Shown one piece after another: positions 1 through 11,427 of a stretch of DNA of 64,000 nt; position 1 is the first letter of the stretch, and the number at the start of each line of letters is the position of its first letter. The notes beneath the pieces were generated by a model. It was given only the letters and a program-made list of their open reading frames with translations. It did no database searches and had not been told where the DNA came from. The stretch is from the NCBI RefSeq assembly GCF_022760835.1, contig NZ_JAKTNQ010000001.1, forward strand, positions 124,566-188,565. The letters run 5' to 3'. Source of the stretch: Thermus altitudinis. Its GTDB lineage: Bacteria > Deinococcota > Deinococci > Deinococcales > Thermaceae. Both the position numbers and the translations under genes were made by a program.

Positions 1-362
1 CCCGGCTCATGAACAACGGCGTGGGCAAGGGCAAGACCCGGGAGGACCACAAGCAGGTTTCCGACCAGCTGTACTCCGCCTACGCCAACGGGGTGGACAT
101 CCGTAAGCTGGTGGCCATCATCGGCGAGGATGCCCTCACGGAGAACGACCGGCGCTACCTGCAGTTCGCCGACGCCTTTGAGAAGCACTTCATCAACCAG
201 GGGCAGCAGAACCGCTCCATTGAGGAGAGCCTGCAGATCGCCTGGGCCCTGCTTTCCATGCTGCCCCAGGGCGAGCTTAAGCGGATTTCCCGCGACCACA
301 TCGGCAAGTACTACGGGCAGAAGCTGGAGGAGATCTGGGGCGCTCCCCAGGCCCTGGACTAA
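1..362 (+). CDS. atpB: V/A-type ATP synthase subunit B, C-terminal part (cut by window edge)
   Basis: The frame is open from the first bases of the window, so the start lies outside; about 120 C-terminal residues are visible. They read as the helical C-terminal domain of the non-catalytic B subunit of the V/A-type rotary ATP synthase, with the segment [20 protein letters not shown] followed by a conserved stretch ending near [11 protein letters not shown]. In Thermus this peripheral enzyme is part of the V1 head and makes ATP with the membrane Vo ring. Nine bases separate it from the subunit D gene, consistent with one operon. Seen: C-terminal sequence and neighbour. Known: B and D are adjacent in Thermus. 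The call is secure; only the N-terminus is missing. Confidence 0.93.
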   Translation, partial: RLMNNGVGKGKTREDHKQVSDQLYSAYANGVDIRKLVAIIGEDALTENDRRYLQFADAFEKHFINQGQQNRSIEESLQIAWALLSMLPQGELKRISRDHIGKYYGQKLEEIWGAPQALD

Positions 363-371
363 GGAGGTCCT

Positions 372-1043
372 ATGAGCCAGGTCAGCCCCACCCGCATGAA
401 CCTTCTGCAGCGGCGCGGCCAGATGCGCCTGGCGCAGAAGGGGGTGGACCTCCTCAAAAAGAAGCGGGATGCCCTGGTGGCGGAGTTCTTCGGCCTGGTG
501 CGGGAGGCCCTCGAGGCTCGCAAGGCCCTGAACCAGGCGGCCCAGGAAGCTTACGGGGCTTTGCTCCTGGCCCAGGCCTTTGACGGGCCGGAGGCGGTGG
601 CCGCGGCGGCCCTGGGGGTGCGTCCCTTGGAAAAGGTGGAGGCGGAGGTGGAAAACGTCTGGGGGAGCAAGGTGCCCAGGCTTAGGGTCACCTTTTCCGA
701 TGGGGCCCTTCTTTCCCCGGTGGGCACCCCCGCCTACACCCTGGAGGCCGCCCGGGCCTTCCGCCGTTACGCCGAGGCCCTGTTCCAGGTGGCCAACACG
801 GAAACCCGCCTCAAAAAGATCGGGGAGGAGATCAAGAAGACCACCCGCCGGGTGAACGCCCTGGAGCAGGTGGTGATTCCCGGAATCCGGGGCCAGATCC
901 GCTTCATCCAGCAGGTTCTGGAGCAACGGGAAAGGGAGGATACCTTCCGCCTGAAGCGCATCAAGGGCAAGATTGAGGCCCGGGAGGCGGAGGAGGAGGG
1001 GGGCCGCCCCAACCCCCACCTGGAGATCGGCGCAGGGCTTTAG
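372..1043 (+). CDS. atpD: V/A-type ATP synthase subunit D (central stalk)
   Basis: A 223-residue protein starting at ATG 372, with AAGGAGG a few bases upstream. It begins SQVSPTRMNLLQRRGQMRLA, typical of V/A-ATPase subunit D, and has long helical N- and C-terminal segments that form the coiled-coil rotor shaft turning inside the A3B3 head. The C-terminal region near residues 155-200 (RVNALEQVVIPGIRGQIRFI) is strongly conserved in the family. It is the last gene of the ATP synthase operon here and is followed by a clear intrinsic terminator at 1058-1090. Length is normal for Thermus. Confidence 0.95.
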   Translation: MSQVSPTRMNLLQRRGQMRLAQKGVDLLKKKRDALVAEFFGLVREALEARKALNQAAQEAYGALLLAQAFDGPEAVAAAALGVRPLEKVEAEVENVWGSKVPRLRVTFSDGALLSPVGTPAYTLEAARAFRRYAEALFQVANTETRLKKIGEEIKKTTRRVNALEQVVIPGIRGQIRFIQQVLEQREREDTFRLKRIKGKIEAREAEEEGGRPNPHLEIGAGL

Positions 1044-1057
1044 CGCTCTCCTAAAAG

Positions 1058-1090
1058 GAGGCCCCGGGGCACAGCCCCGGGGCCTCTTTG
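1058..1090 (+). terminator. Intrinsic terminator after the ATP synthase operon
   Basis: A perfect 12-base-pair GC-rich stem (arms 1058-1069 and 1075-1086) with a 5-base loop, followed by TTT. It ends the ATP synthase operon. The next gene, acnA, converges from the other strand and stops at 1098, so the palindrome probably serves both directions. Confidence 0.85.
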
Positions 1091-1097
1091 CCCTTCG

Positions 1098-3803
<2,706 letters not shown>

Positions 3804-3929
3804 GCGTGCTCCTTTCCCTTCCCCCCCTTTCCCTAGAGGGCAAGGCCACCCTGATGTGGGCAGGGCTGGGCTAGGGGTGGGTTTTAGGGGGAAGTGTTCC
3901 GAGGGGGGGCGCCCGCCCCGGCTTTTCCC

Positions 3930-3938
3930 ACTATATCA
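3930..3938 (-). promoter_or_regulatory. Candidate acnA promoter: extended -10 box
   Basis: On the minus strand the bases read TGATATAGT, a TGn extended -10 followed by TATAGT. The TGA of this element is also the stop codon of the upstream hydrolase gene. No good -35 lies 17 bases upstream, which an extended -10 does not need. A start near 3923 would give acnA a leader of roughly 120 bases that includes a GGGGC-GGGC-GCCCC hairpin at 3908-3919. Confidence 0.45.
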
Positions 3939-4691
3939 CCGGATGAGTGTCTGGGGTGGGGGTGGTGCGGTAAGGTCCAAGCCTTCCAGGAAAAGGAGCA
4001 CCTCTTCCGCAATCTCCGGCCAAAGGGCCTCCCGGGGCCTTGTGGCGGGCCGGTCCCCCTTCTGGGGGCCATAGGCCCCGAAGCCCGCGTGGTTCAGGCC
4101 TTCTATGAAGACCACCCGGGCATTCTTGGGTAAGCGCCGGGCCTTTTGTCGGGCTTCCTCGAGGGGCAGAAGGCCATCCTCGGTGCCGTAGAGGGCTAGG
4201 GTGGGGAGGGTTTCCCGGCTGAGGTCCTCCTCGGGGTAGCTGGCGAAGAGGATAAGGGGGAGCTTCTCCCGGACAGCCAGCTCGGCGGCGGCCACGCCCC
4301 CTAGGCTATGCCCCCCTACCACCAGGGGAAGATGGGGATGGGCCCTGTGGGCCTCCAAGGCCCTTTCCTTGCCCAAGAGGGCGATGCCGGAGGGGACCTT
4401 GAGGAGGACCACCAGGTACCCCGCCTGGGCCACGGGGGCCAGGACCGGGGCGTAGGCCAAGGGTTCCACCCGGGCCCCAGGGTAAAAGGCCAGGAGGGCC
4501 TTGGGGGTCTTGGGAATGAGGGCCAGGCCATACGGCGCCTCCTGCACCTTAAGGCCTCCCCCTTGGAGGGCCTCCTGGGCCAGGGGCTCGGCCTTCAAAG
4601 GCCTAAGGAAGTAGTAGGCCACCCCCACCACGGCCAAGGCCAGGAGCAAGGCCCCCAGGCCGATTAGGATCAGGATCTTTCTGGCAACCAT
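3936..4691 (-). CDS. Membrane-anchored alpha/beta hydrolase
   Basis: A 251-residue protein with one N-terminal membrane segment (about residues 5-29), followed by an alpha/beta hydrolase fold exposed outside the membrane. The nucleophile elbow GHSLGG places the serine at residue 129. A candidate acid lies in YGTEDGLLP and a candidate histidine in EGLNHAGFG, so the triad looks complete. It resembles the Abhydrolase_5 group; the substrate is unknown. The gene lies two bases downstream of the RND pump gene with no good ribosome-binding site of its own, so it is probably translationally coupled to the efflux operon. It could be a lipase or esterase acting on envelope lipids, but that is inference. 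Confidence 0.75.
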   Translation of the reverse strand: MVARKILILIGLGALLLALAVVGVAYYFLRPLKAEPLAQEALQGGGLKVQEAPYGLALIPKTPKALLAFYPGARVEPLAYAPVLAPVAQAGYLVVLLKVPSGIALLGKERALEAHRAHPHLPLVVGGHSLGGVAAAELAVREKLPLILFASYPEEDLSRETLPTLALYGTEDGLLPLEEARQKARRLPKNARVVFIEGLNHAGFGAYGPQKGDRPATRPREALWPEIAEEVLLFLEGLDLTAPPPPQTLIR

Positions 4692-4693
4692 GG

Positions 4694-7600
4694 TTACCGC
4701 AGGACCGGTTCCTCCTTGCTTCGGCGCTCAAAGGCGTAGAAAGCCGCGGGTACCACGAAGAGGGTGAGGAGGGTGGAGGAAAGGAGCCCTCCCAGGATGA
4801 TCACCCCCAAGGGTCTACGGTACTCCGCTCCTTCCCCGGTGCCTAGAAGCAAAGGCAGGCTAATGATAAGCACGGTTAGGCTGGTCATGAGGATAGGCCG
4901 TAGACGGAGCCGGGCGGCCTCCACCAGGGCTTCCTTTAGGGGTTTTTCCCGCATGCGCCGCACGGCGAAGTCCAGAAGCAAAATGGCGTTTTTGGTCACC
5001 AGGCCGATCAGCATCACTACCCCCAGGACGCTGATCACGTCCAGGCCCGTGCCCAGAAGGTAGGTGAGCCAAAAGGCGCCCACCAAGGCCAAGGGCACGG
5101 GGAGAAGGAGGTAAAGGGGGTAGCGCCAAGCGTTGAACTGGCTGGCGATGACCAGGTAGTTGAGGACCAGGGCCAGGGCGAAGGCCAGGGGGGCCAGGCG
5201 GGCCAGTTCCCCGGTGAAGCTCCCCAGCCCCGTGGCCAGGAGCTCCACCCCATCGCCCAGAAGCCCCTTCTCCTTGAGCTCGGCCTCCAGCTCCCGTTGG
5301 ATTTGGAAGCTGCCCGGGGCATCGGGCTTCAGGTTGATGTTGATGCCCGCGGCATAGGCCTGGTTGCGCCTCGAGATCAAGGTGGGTCCCGGCCGCTCCT
5401 CAAGCCGTCCTAGGCTCCCTAAGGGCAGGAAGCCTCCCAGGGCCGGGGCATAGATGGGAAGGGAGAGGAGATCGGTTTCCCGGCCCAGGCGCAGGGGATC
5501 GGCTTGGACCACGACGGCCAGCTCCTCGCCGCTCCTCCTGGCGGTGGCCGCCTGGGAGCCCGAGAGGTAGAGGCGTAGGGTCTGGGCCACGTCCAAAGGG
5601 GTGAGGCCGGTGCCGGAAAGGCGGGAGGGGTCCGGGAGGAAGACCCGTTCCCGCTGGGTGGCCTCGAGGGTGTTCTTCACGTTGAGCACATAGGGTTTCT
5701 CGGCAATCACCTCGGTGATCTCCATCACCCGCTTTTCCAGGAGGCCCCGGTCAGGGCTGGTCACGAAGAACTGCAGGTCCGCATCCCCAGCCTCGGGGCC
5801 GGTTTGGGCCAGGACCCGGAGGTCGGCCCCGGGAAAGTCCTTCAGAAGGGCCTTCCCCTCCCGGTTGAAGGCCTCGGTGAGGGAGAAGATATCCTGCCGT
5901 TCCCCTTTGGGCTTGAGGACGATCTGCAGCTGGACCCGGCTGGGATCCCCCACCTGGGCCCCCCCGGTGGCGCTGGCCCCCACGGTGGTCACCACCCGCT
6001 TCACCGCGGGGTGGGAGAGGAAGTAGGCCTCGAGGACCCTGGCCGCCCGGTCGGAGACCGCCAAGGGGGTGTCCTTGGGCAGGAGCAGGGTGGCGGTGAG
6101 GACTCCGGTGTCGGAGCGGGGGGTGAAGTTGAAGGGGATCAGGGGCAGGATGGGCAGGATGGAGAGGAAGGCCAAGGCGGCCAGGACCAAGACCCCCCCA
6201 GGCCGCCTTAGGACTAGGCCCAGGCTTCGGGCGTAGGCCTCGGTGAGGCGGCGCATACCGCCTTCGGCGCTGCCGTGGAGGAGGTGGGTGAGGGCCCCGG
6301 CCAGGTCCCAAAGGAAGCGGCCCAGGTAGCGGAGTAGGCCCAGAAAGGTAGGGTAGAGGGGAAGGAGCAGGAGGAAAAGGGGCCCCAAGCGGTACAGGAA
6401 AAGGGCCAGGCCCAGGCCCAAGGCTAGGCCCCAGGGCGTCCTAAAGCCCCGGCGGTAGGCCCAGCGCAGGTCCTCGGGCAGGAGGCGAAGGGCCAAGAGG
6501 GCTTCCCGAGGGCTTGGGGGCTCGGGGTCGGGGAAGTAGGCCAGGCGCACGGTGAGGAAGAGGAGGGCTTCCAGCCAGCTCACGGCGATGGCCGCGGCCA
6601 TGCCCAGGCCGAACTGCTGGAAGATCTGGCCGATGATGCCGGGGAGGAAGCTGATGGGTAGGAAGACGGCCAGGAGGCTCAAGGTGGCGGCGGCCACGGC
6701 CACGGAAACCTCGCTGGCCCCCTTTAGCACCGCTTCCTTGGGGCTATAGCCCAGGCGGCGGTAGCGGTCAATGTTCTCCGCCACCACGATGGAGTCGTCC
6801 ACCACGATGCCCACCGCCACGGTAAGGGCCAGGAGGCTGATGAGGTTGTAGGTGAAGCCCAGAAGGCCAAAAAGGAGTATGGCCCCGGAAAGGGTGATGG
6901 GGATGGCCAGGATCACGGAAAACACCGAGTTCAGCTTGCCCAGGAATACCAGGACCACCACGGAAACCGCCACGGCCGCCAAGAAGGCCTCCCGTACCGT
7001 GTCCAAAACCGCGGCCCGGATAAAGCGGGTGCTGTCCAGGGCGATTTCCGTCTGGTAGCCCCGGGGAAGCTGGACCTCCCCTAGGGCCTTCTTGACCCCA
7101 TCGGCCACGGCCACGGCGTTGGAGTCCGGGGTTTTGACCACCGCCAGGAGCACGGCGGGGCGGCCGTTTACCCGGTTCAGGGTGCTGGCCTCCTCCGCCC
7201 TTTCCTCCACCCGGGCCACATCCCCCACCCGTAGGCCACGGGAGGGATCCAAAAGGATGGCGGCCACCTCCTGGGCGGTGGCCGGGGTGTTGCGCAGGGT
7301 GTAGACCAGGCGCTTTTCCCCTTCCGTGAGGCTTCCCACGGGTAGGTTCAGGGCGGAGCTGGAAAGGGCCTGCACCACCTGGCCAGGGGCCACGCCCAGG
7401 GCCTGCAGGCGGTCGGGGTCCAAGTAGACCCGGATGGCCCGCCTGGGCGCCCCGGTGAGGCGGATGTCCGCCACCCCGGGGACCAGCTGGAGCCTGGGCT
7501 TTAGGGTGCGCTCCGCGTAGCGGAGCACCTGGGAAAGCTCTTCCCCGGGAGCCTCGAGGGCGATGTAGAGGATAGGGGTCGCCGAGGGGTCAAACTTCTG

Positions 7601-7993
7601 CACCACAGGGGGCGAGGCGTCCTTGGGAAGCTGGGCCCGGGCGGCGGCCACCTTCTGGCTCACCTCCACCGCCACCTTGTCCACATCCACCCCCTGCTGG
7701 AACTGCACGAAGACCAGGCTGAAGCCTTCCGTGGAGCTACTGCCGATGGTATCCACCCCGCTTAGGGTGGAAAGGGCGTCCTCCAGGGGCTTGGATACCT
7801 GCTCCGCCACCTCCTCGGGGCCAGCCCCTGGGTAGCCCGTGGAAACCGCCACCACCGGCACGCTGAAACGGGGAAGGAGTTCCACCCCGAGCCCAAGCCC
7901 CAGGATTAAGCCCACCAGCACCAAGCCCACGAAGATGGCGGTGGCGAAGACGAAGCGCTCCACGAAAAAGGCCACCAGAGGGTTTTCCCTCAC
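4694..7993 (-). CDS. RND-family efflux pump inner-membrane permease
   Basis: A 1099-residue RND (AcrB/HAE1-like) proton-driven exporter. The N-terminal helix is followed by a large porter loop beginning GYPGAGPEEVAEQVSKPLED, as in the family. The TM4 proton-relay pair is seen in AVGIVVDDSIVVAENI (Asp about residues 402-403). The second half repeats the layout, with a membrane block near GLVTKNAILLLDFA. Unusually, about 120 residues between the first membrane block and the second half (about 485-605) contain extra hydrophobic segments (for example LALGLGLALFLYRLGPLFLL) and a charged linker; standard RND pumps have a shorter link here. It overlaps the adaptor gene by an ATGA. Substrate is unknown; the MarR-type regulator at the head of the operon suggests toxic compounds. 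Confidence 0.92.
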   Translation of the reverse strand: MRENPLVAFFVERFVFATAIFVGLVLVGLILGLGLGVELLPRFSVPVVAVSTGYPGAGPEEVAEQVSKPLEDALSTLSGVDTIGSSSTEGFSLVFVQFQQGVDVDKVAVEVSQKVAAARAQLPKDASPPVVQKFDPSATPILYIALEAPGEELSQVLRYAERTLKPRLQLVPGVADIRLTGAPRRAIRVYLDPDRLQALGVAPGQVVQALSSSALNLPVGSLTEGEKRLVYTLRNTPATAQEVAAILLDPSRGLRVGDVARVEERAEEASTLNRVNGRPAVLLAVVKTPDSNAVAVADGVKKALGEVQLPRGYQTEIALDSTRFIRAAVLDTVREAFLAAVAVSVVVLVFLGKLNSVFSVILAIPITLSGAILLFGLLGFTYNLISLLALTVAVGIVVDDSIVVAENIDRYRRLGYSPKEAVLKGASEVSVAVAAATLSLLAVFLPISFLPGIIGQIFQQFGLGMAAAIAVSWLEALLFLTVRLAYFPDPEPPSPREALLALRLLPEDLRWAYRRGFRTPWGLALGLGLALFLYRLGPLFLLLLPLYPTFLGLLRYLGRFLWDLAGALTHLLHGSAEGGMRRLTEAYARSLGLVLRRPGGVLVLAALAFLSILPILPLIPFNFTPRSDTGVLTATLLLPKDTPLAVSDRAARVLEAYFLSHPAVKRVVTTVGASATGGAQVGDPSRVQLQIVLKPKGERQDIFSLTEAFNREGKALLKDFPGADLRVLAQTGPEAGDADLQFFVTSPDRGLLEKRVMEITEVIAEKPYVLNVKNTLEATQRERVFLPDPSRLSGTGLTPLDVAQTLRLYLSGSQAATARRSGEELAVVVQADPLRLGRETDLLSLPIYAPALGGFLPLGSLGRLEERPGPTLISRRNQAYAAGININLKPDAPGSFQIQRELEAELKEKGLLGDGVELLATGLGSFTGELARLAPLAFALALVLNYLVIASQFNAWRYPLYLLLPVPLALVGAFWLTYLLGTGLDVISVLGVVMLIGLVTKNAILLLDFAVRRMREKPLKEALVEAARLRLRPILMTSLTVLIISLPLLLGTGEGAEYRRPLGVIILGGLLSSTLLTLFVVPAAFYAFERRSKEEPVLR

Positions 7994-9186
7994 CGGACCA
8001 CCTCCACGGGGTCGTTGTCCTTAAGGCCTTCGGGGACAGGATGGATCACCCGGCTATTGGGTTCCACGCCCTCCACCGCCGCCTGGCCGGCCTCCTGGGC
8101 CAGGAGGCGCACGGGAAGGCTTTGGGCTTTGCCCTCCTTGACCACAAAGACCCGGGCCTCCCCATTCCGGATCTGGATGCTGGCTAAGGGAAGGAGGATG
8201 CCCTCGGCCAGCCTTAGGCGGTAGCGCACCTCGGCGGGGCCTGGGAGAAGCGTGCCCTCCGGCTTCAGGACCACCTCCACCAGCCGGGTCTGGCCCGGCA
8301 GATCGGTTTTGCGCAAGAGGCGGGCCGCCACCTCCTGGCCGTTTTGCCTAAGGAGGAAGGGGGTTTCGGGCGTAAGGGAGGCGGCCTGGTCTGGGGGAAG
8401 GTACAGCTTGGCCAGGAGGCGCTCCGTGGTGGCCAGGCGGAAGGCCCGGCTTCCCGCTCCCAGGAACTCCCCCTCCTTAACGAGGACCTCCACCACTTCC
8501 CCGGCGAAGGGAGCCCGGACCACGCTTTCCCGGAGATTCCTCTCCGCCTGGCGCACCTGGAGCCTGGCGGCCTCCACCTGGAGCTCAAGAAGGCGGATGT
8601 CCTCGGCCCGCTCCAGGCGGGAAAGGGCCTCCTTGGCGTTTTGGTAGGCGCTTTCCGCCTGGCGGTACTGGGCCTCGAGGACCTTGAGGTCCAAGGGGGC
8701 CAAGGCCCCCACCGCAAGCAGGGCCTGGCCCTCCTCATAGCGCCTTTTGGCCGCCTGGAGCTGGGCCTCCGCCGCCTGGAGCTGGGCCTTGAGGGCGGCC
8801 TGGTTCCCTGAGAGCTGGTTTCGGCCGCGCTCCAGGTTGGCCTCGGCTTGCTTTAGGTTCAGCCTTGCGGCCTCCAGGGCCTCCTGGAAGGGGGCGGGGT
8901 CCAAAAAGACCACCCCCTCCCCCGCCTGTACCCGGGTGCCGGGGGGAAGGGTTCTTAGGACCCTCCCCGAGGCGCCTGCCGCCACCAGGCTATCCTTTTC
9001 CGCCTGCAAGGTGGCGGAGGCCCGGACCTCCCGCTCCAGAAGGCCCCTTTGGGCGGGGACCGTGCGAACCTCCAGGGCCTGGGGTTTCCCTGGGGCCTGG
9101 GACGGGGCCTCCTTCTTGGGGGCGCAGGCGCCCAGGAGGAAGAGGGTGAGGCCTAGGGTGAGGGGCAAGATAGGGGCTTTGGGCAT
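7990..9186 (-). CDS. RND efflux periplasmic adaptor lipoprotein (HlyD/MFP family)
   Basis: A 398-residue protein with a lipoprotein signal peptide ending in the lipobox LGAC (Cys21). The mature part shows the usual order: a lipoyl/barrel-sandwich half, a long coiled-coil hairpin (about residues 95-215, rich in Ala, Gln, Glu and Leu heptads), the second lipoyl half (VRAPFAGEVVEVLVKEGEFL), then beta-barrel domains. It would bridge the RND pump and a TolC-like channel. Start is ATG 9186 with AAGGAGG upstream. It lies 10 bases after the second TolC-like gene and overlaps the pump gene by 4 bases. Confidence 0.92.
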   Translation of the reverse strand: MPKAPILPLTLGLTLFLLGACAPKKEAPSQAPGKPQALEVRTVPAQRGLLEREVRASATLQAEKDSLVAAGASGRVLRTLPPGTRVQAGEGVVFLDPAPFQEALEAARLNLKQAEANLERGRNQLSGNQAALKAQLQAAEAQLQAAKRRYEEGQALLAVGALAPLDLKVLEAQYRQAESAYQNAKEALSRLERAEDIRLLELQVEAARLQVRQAERNLRESVVRAPFAGEVVEVLVKEGEFLGAGSRAFRLATTERLLAKLYLPPDQAASLTPETPFLLRQNGQEVAARLLRKTDLPGQTRLVEVVLKPEGTLLPGPAEVRYRLRLAEGILLPLASIQIRNGEARVFVVKEGKAQSLPVRLLAQEAGQAAVEGVEPNSRVIHPVPEGLKDNDPVEVVR

Positions 9187-9196
9187 TCCGTCCTCC

Positions 9197-10165
9197 TTAA
9201 CGGCTGGCCAGAAGGCCGTAGTAGGCCTTGAGGTAGGCGTGCTTGGCCTGTTCCCAGGACAGTTGGGCTTGCCTTAGGGAAAGCTCCTGCTGCAACAGGC
9301 CAAGCCGGCTGGTGAGCCCGGCCTGGAAACGCTTTTCCTCGGCTCGGTAGCGCTCCTGGGCTGCCCGGTAAGCCTCCTCCGCCGCCTTTACCCCCTGCAG
9401 GAGGGGGGAGAGCTGGCGGTACCTGGCCTCCAGGCCCAGTCTGAGGGTGCGTTCCAGGTTGGCCAGGTTGGTCTCCAGGGTTCGGATCTGGTCCTCGAGG
9501 GCCTCTATCTCCCTCCTGGCCACGAAGCTTTCGTCCATGAGCCCCCTTTGGAAGCGCAAAAGCTCCAGGGACTGGCTTAGTTGGAGGAGGTCCACGTGTT
9601 CCTGCAAAAGGGCCTCCACCACCTCCTTTCCTGGAAGGGAAGGCAGTTCGCCCACGCTTTGGGGTTTCCATTCCCCCACCAGGTTGGCCAGGGCGGCCAA
9701 GGCGCTATCCCGCCCCCTTTGGGCCAGTTCCAGGTTCTTCCTAGCTTCCAGGAGGCGGTTTTGCGCCTCCAGGAGGTCCAGGCTGGTGGCGCCACCCCCT
9801 TTGAGGCGGATCTCCGTGGCCTTAAGCCCCAGCTCGGCCACCTCCACCGCTTTTTCCGCCAGGCCCACCTGCAGGAGGGCCTCAAAGGCCTGGGTATAGG
9901 CGGAAACGATCTCGCTTTCCGCCTGGGCCAGGGCTCGTTTGCGCCGGGCCTCGGCCAAATCCCTGGCCTGGCGTGCTTGCAGTTCGGCCAGGGCGGTGCG
10001 CAAGGGGTCCTGGAGGGTGCGCTCCAGGTCTTTCTGCCGGGTTGCGGATTCCAGCCGGGCTGTGACCACCGCCGCCACCTCCGGGGCCTTCTTCAGGGCC
10101 TCGGGGAGGGGTTGGGCTAGGCTAGGGGCCAGGAGAAAAAGGAGGGCTAGGGCAATCTTTTTCAT
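9197..10165 (-). CDS. TolC-family outer membrane protein (second of two)
   Basis: The start is ATG 10165, with GGAGGT upstream, giving 322 residues that begin with a signal peptide (KKIALALLFLLAPSLAQ). The remainder is almost entirely helical, with long Ala/Leu/Glu/Arg-rich heptads, as in OEP/TolC repeats. It is shorter than E. coli TolC and lacks obvious beta-strand stretches, so it could be a short outer-membrane factor or an accessory periplasmic helical protein. It overlaps the upstream TolC-like gene through ATGA and directly precedes the adaptor gene. Having two OEP-like genes in tandem beside one RND pump is uncommon. Confidence 0.72.
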   Translation of the reverse strand: MKKIALALLFLLAPSLAQPLPEALKKAPEVAAVVTARLESATRQKDLERTLQDPLRTALAELQARQARDLAEARRKRALAQAESEIVSAYTQAFEALLQVGLAEKAVEVAELGLKATEIRLKGGGATSLDLLEAQNRLLEARKNLELAQRGRDSALAALANLVGEWKPQSVGELPSLPGKEVVEALLQEHVDLLQLSQSLELLRFQRGLMDESFVARREIEALEDQIRTLETNLANLERTLRLGLEARYRQLSPLLQGVKAAEEAYRAAQERYRAEEKRFQAGLTSRLGLLQQELSLRQAQLSWEQAKHAYLKAYYGLLASR

Positions 10166-11427
10166 GGGATTACCTCCGGTAAGAGTTCGCCGTAAAACTG
10201 GTAGAGGTCCATCCACTTGCTTCGCAGATCGCTTTCCGCCTGGGCCAGGGCCAGCTCCGCTTGCAGAAGGGCAAACTCCGCCTGCAGCAGGGCCAGGGGA
10301 CTCTCTAGGCCCAGTTCCAGGCGCCTTTTCGTTTCCGCCAAGGCCCTTTCCTGGGCACCGTGGCGGAGGCGGGCCAGTTCCAGGGCCATCCTCTTGGCCT
10401 TAAGGGAGTTCTCCAGGGTTTCCCCCTGGAGCCGGGCCTGCATCTCGGCCCCTTTCAGGGCTTCCTCGGCTCCCCGCACCTGGGCCTCGGCCGCCTCCAG
10501 GGCCGCGAAAAGGCCAGGGGTGAGGGTTAGGGAAAGGGAAAGCCGAAGCTCCTCGGCGATGCGGTAGCTGCCGCCGGGCAGGCTGGTGGGCCGTTGCCCC
10601 GGGTCCTGCCGGGTGTAGGCCAGGGTGGGTTGCAGGGTCCGGCTGGAAAGGCTTAGGGTCAGGGTGTCGTTTCCACTTGGGTAGAGGAGGTAGCTGGCCT
10701 TGACCTCGGGGAAGAGGGCGCGAAAGGAGGCGGAGTAGGCGATTCTGGCCTCCTCGAGGCTCAGGCGGGCTTCTTCCAGGGCCAGGGGGGTGGTGCCCTG
10801 GGGCGGGGGGATCTCGGGGAGGGGCTTGGTGAGGTCCACCAGGCCCTCTGCCCCCTTTCTGGCCAGCTCCACGCTCCTTTGGGCGTCCAGGAGGCGGTTT
10901 TCGGCTTCCTTCAGGGCCAGTTCCGCCTCCCGGAGTTCCTTGGGGTTGGCCTGGCGCTTCCTGGCCGCCTCGAGGGCCGCCTGGGCCAGCTCCCACCCTT
11001 TTTGCGCCAGTTTTTCCCCCAAGAGGGCCAGCTGGTAACGGCCGTATGCGGCCACCGCCTGGGCCTGCAGGGCGGTGAGGGCCTTGCGGTACGCGAGTTC
11101 CGCCCGCCGGTAGGCGATCCTAGCCCGCCTTTGGGCGTCTTGGGTGTCGCCAAAGGGGAAGGGGGTGAGGACCAGGGCCAGGGTGAGGCTCCCGGCGGTG
11201 CCGGGCAGGCTGGAGCACAGGGAGGAAGGGGTGCACTCGTAGCCCAGCCGGGCGTAGTTCCCCTGGAGGTTCAGGGCCAGGGGGGAGGATTGGGCCTCCA
11301 AGCCCTTGGCGGCAGCGTCCAGAAGCGCCTGGGCCTGGAGGGCTAGGGGGTGGTTTCGCAAGGGGGCTAGGGCGCCTTGGGCCAAGGCGGGAAGGAAGAG
11401 GAGGAATAGGCTGAGGAGCCTAGGCAC
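10162..11427 (-). CDS. TolC-family outer membrane efflux protein (first of two)
   Basis: A 421-residue protein with a short signal peptide (RLLSLFLLFLPALAQ), starting at GTG 11427 with GGAGGT upstream. It shows the alternating helical and strand pattern of an outer-membrane factor: stretches such as SLTLALVLTPFPFGD and NDTLTLSLSSRTLQPTL look like beta-strands, separated by long coiled helices. This would be the outer-membrane tunnel for the RND pump encoded downstream. It has two close cysteines (YECTPSSLCSS, about residues 63-71) that could form a disulfide. It overlaps the MarR gene by 8 bases and the second TolC-like gene by 4. Confidence 0.8.
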   Translation of the reverse strand: MPRLLSLFLLFLPALAQGALAPLRNHPLALQAQALLDAAAKGLEAQSSPLALNLQGNYARLGYECTPSSLCSSLPGTAGSLTLALVLTPFPFGDTQDAQRRARIAYRRAELAYRKALTALQAQAVAAYGRYQLALLGEKLAQKGWELAQAALEAARKRQANPKELREAELALKEAENRLLDAQRSVELARKGAEGLVDLTKPLPEIPPPQGTTPLALEEARLSLEEARIAYSASFRALFPEVKASYLLYPSGNDTLTLSLSSRTLQPTLAYTRQDPGQRPTSLPGGSYRIAEELRLSLSLTLTPGLFAALEAAEAQVRGAEEALKGAEMQARLQGETLENSLKAKRMALELARLRHGAQERALAETKRRLELGLESPLALLQAEFALLQAELALAQAESDLRSKWMDLYQFYGELLPEVIP

